A DNA stretch of 64,000 bases from Toxoplasma gondii ME49 (taxonomy: Eukaryota > Apicomplexa > Conoidasida > Eucoccidiorida > Sarcocystidae), in the NCBI RefSeq assembly GCF_000006565.2, contig NC_031478.1, positions 3,677,127 to 3,741,126 on the forward strand, written 5' to 3'. Numbering within the stretch: position 1 is the first letter of the stretch; each line of letters opens with the position of its first letter. The notes under the pieces were generated by a model. The model worked only from the letters and a program-made list of their open reading frames with translations. It made no database searches and was not told the origin of the DNA. Positions 63,271 to 64,000 of this stretch are shown one piece after another. A program made the position numbers and the translations under genes.

Positions 63271-64000
63271 AAAAAGGTCGGAGCAGTGCCTCTGACGCAG
63301 ATACACCGAAAATTTGAAGGGTAAAAAGTCGGTTTCAGTTTTGTGTGAACATGGGAAGCAAGCAAGTCGGAAAGCGAAGACACGGACTTTTCTTTTGTCG
63401 GATTTCGAAGGGCGAGGAGAGGCGTTTTGGAGATGCCCCGCCTTTTGTGGATGCGTTGTGGGTCTTTAAATCGTGGTCACTGCATTCGCGAACTCTATGC
63501 GAACGTAGAATCATGTGTACACGCTCAACTTGTGCACAGAAATCGCCCTGCTGATCGCAGTGGCGAAGCGTGGTAAACGTTCAGTCACCGCTAGAAATGG
63601 TTCGAGCAACAGCCGCTGCCACCCTACGGACGCCCCCTGAATGGATGTGTGGAACAAATAGCAACGCAGGCCTCCTGGAAGGAGGGGGGTTCTCGATGAG
63701 CTCCATCGAGGGGAAAGAACCACTGCTCTACCGGATGTCGCGAGTGCGTGAGAGGAAGTTTTTTGTGAAATAGGGGAGTTCTTGTGGTCGGGGCGGTGGT
63801 GGAGAAACGACAGCAGAGTCCAGCTGTTCTCTGCTCGTGAGCACGGCATTTCTTCTGCCGCATTACTTTTACAAAACACGGTGAATGTGAACATCTGGAA
63901 TGCTACACAAATTCACTGGCCCGGGACCCACATTGAAATCATCAGTGCAGACGTGCGCGTGTAGCGGAAGGCAGGCACACACAGGACTGGAGCCATCCCG
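63271..64000. other. 3' flank, no gene seen
   Basis: Short ORFs only, in conflicting frames. It probably includes the 3' UTR of the repeat-containing protein gene. Confidence 0.5.

Noticed and set aside
1..64000. CRISPR arrays, bacterial-type operons, tRNA or rRNA genes
   Set aside because: None seen. The spliced eukaryotic gene structure excludes the first two, and no tRNA cloverleaf consensus or rRNA block was recognised by eye; a tRNAscan or Rfam run would be decisive.

Overview
The window looks like nuclear chromosomal DNA of a tissue-cyst coccidian (Sarcocystidae: Toxoplasma, Hammondia or Neospora). Genes are spread out on both strands and most have short phase-consistent GT-AG introns. 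Proteins are swollen by Ser/Glu/Lys/Pro low-complexity inserts, TGCATGC-type words are common, and AT microsatellites lie in the spacers. One protein has the look of a secreted parasite-specific dense-granule-type antigen. The species cannot be fixed from sequence alone.

Layout. 0-6 kb: a small four-exon gene (92-1561, +), then about 2.8 kb without a gene and a doubtful membrane-protein ORF. 6-16 kb: a TBC1D20/Gyp8-type Rab GAP (+), a two-exon EAPP-like protein (-) and the Qb-SNARE membrin/GOSR2 (+). 16-25 kb: a microsatellite-rich spacer, then a three-exon 1297-residue protein of unknown function (-) whose true start lies about 0.8 kb upstream of the longest ORF. 25-45 kb: sparse. No long ORF here is convincing, but phase-consistent exon chains on the minus strand suggest at least three spliced genes (29.8-31.0, 34.8-36.5 and 38.4-40.4 kb), two of them polytopic membrane proteins. 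45-51.5 kb: proteasome beta-1 (-), divergent from a four-exon Mediator MED4-like gene (+), followed closely by a small coiled-coil/acidic-tail gene (+). 53.4-59.1 kb: a NUFIP1/Rsa1-type snoRNP assembly factor (-), recognised from three separate conserved blocks on different exons. 60.4-63.3 kb: a small spliced basic protein (-) and a secreted multi-span protein with 51-bp tandem repeats (+).

Working together: the Rab GAP and membrin both belong to ER-Golgi traffic. MED4, NUFIP, EAPP and the proteasome subunit are core nuclear or proteostasis genes. The repeat protein at 61.9-63.3 kb is the most parasite-specific gene. Exon joins were assigned by reading splice signals and codon phase by eye and need transcript support.
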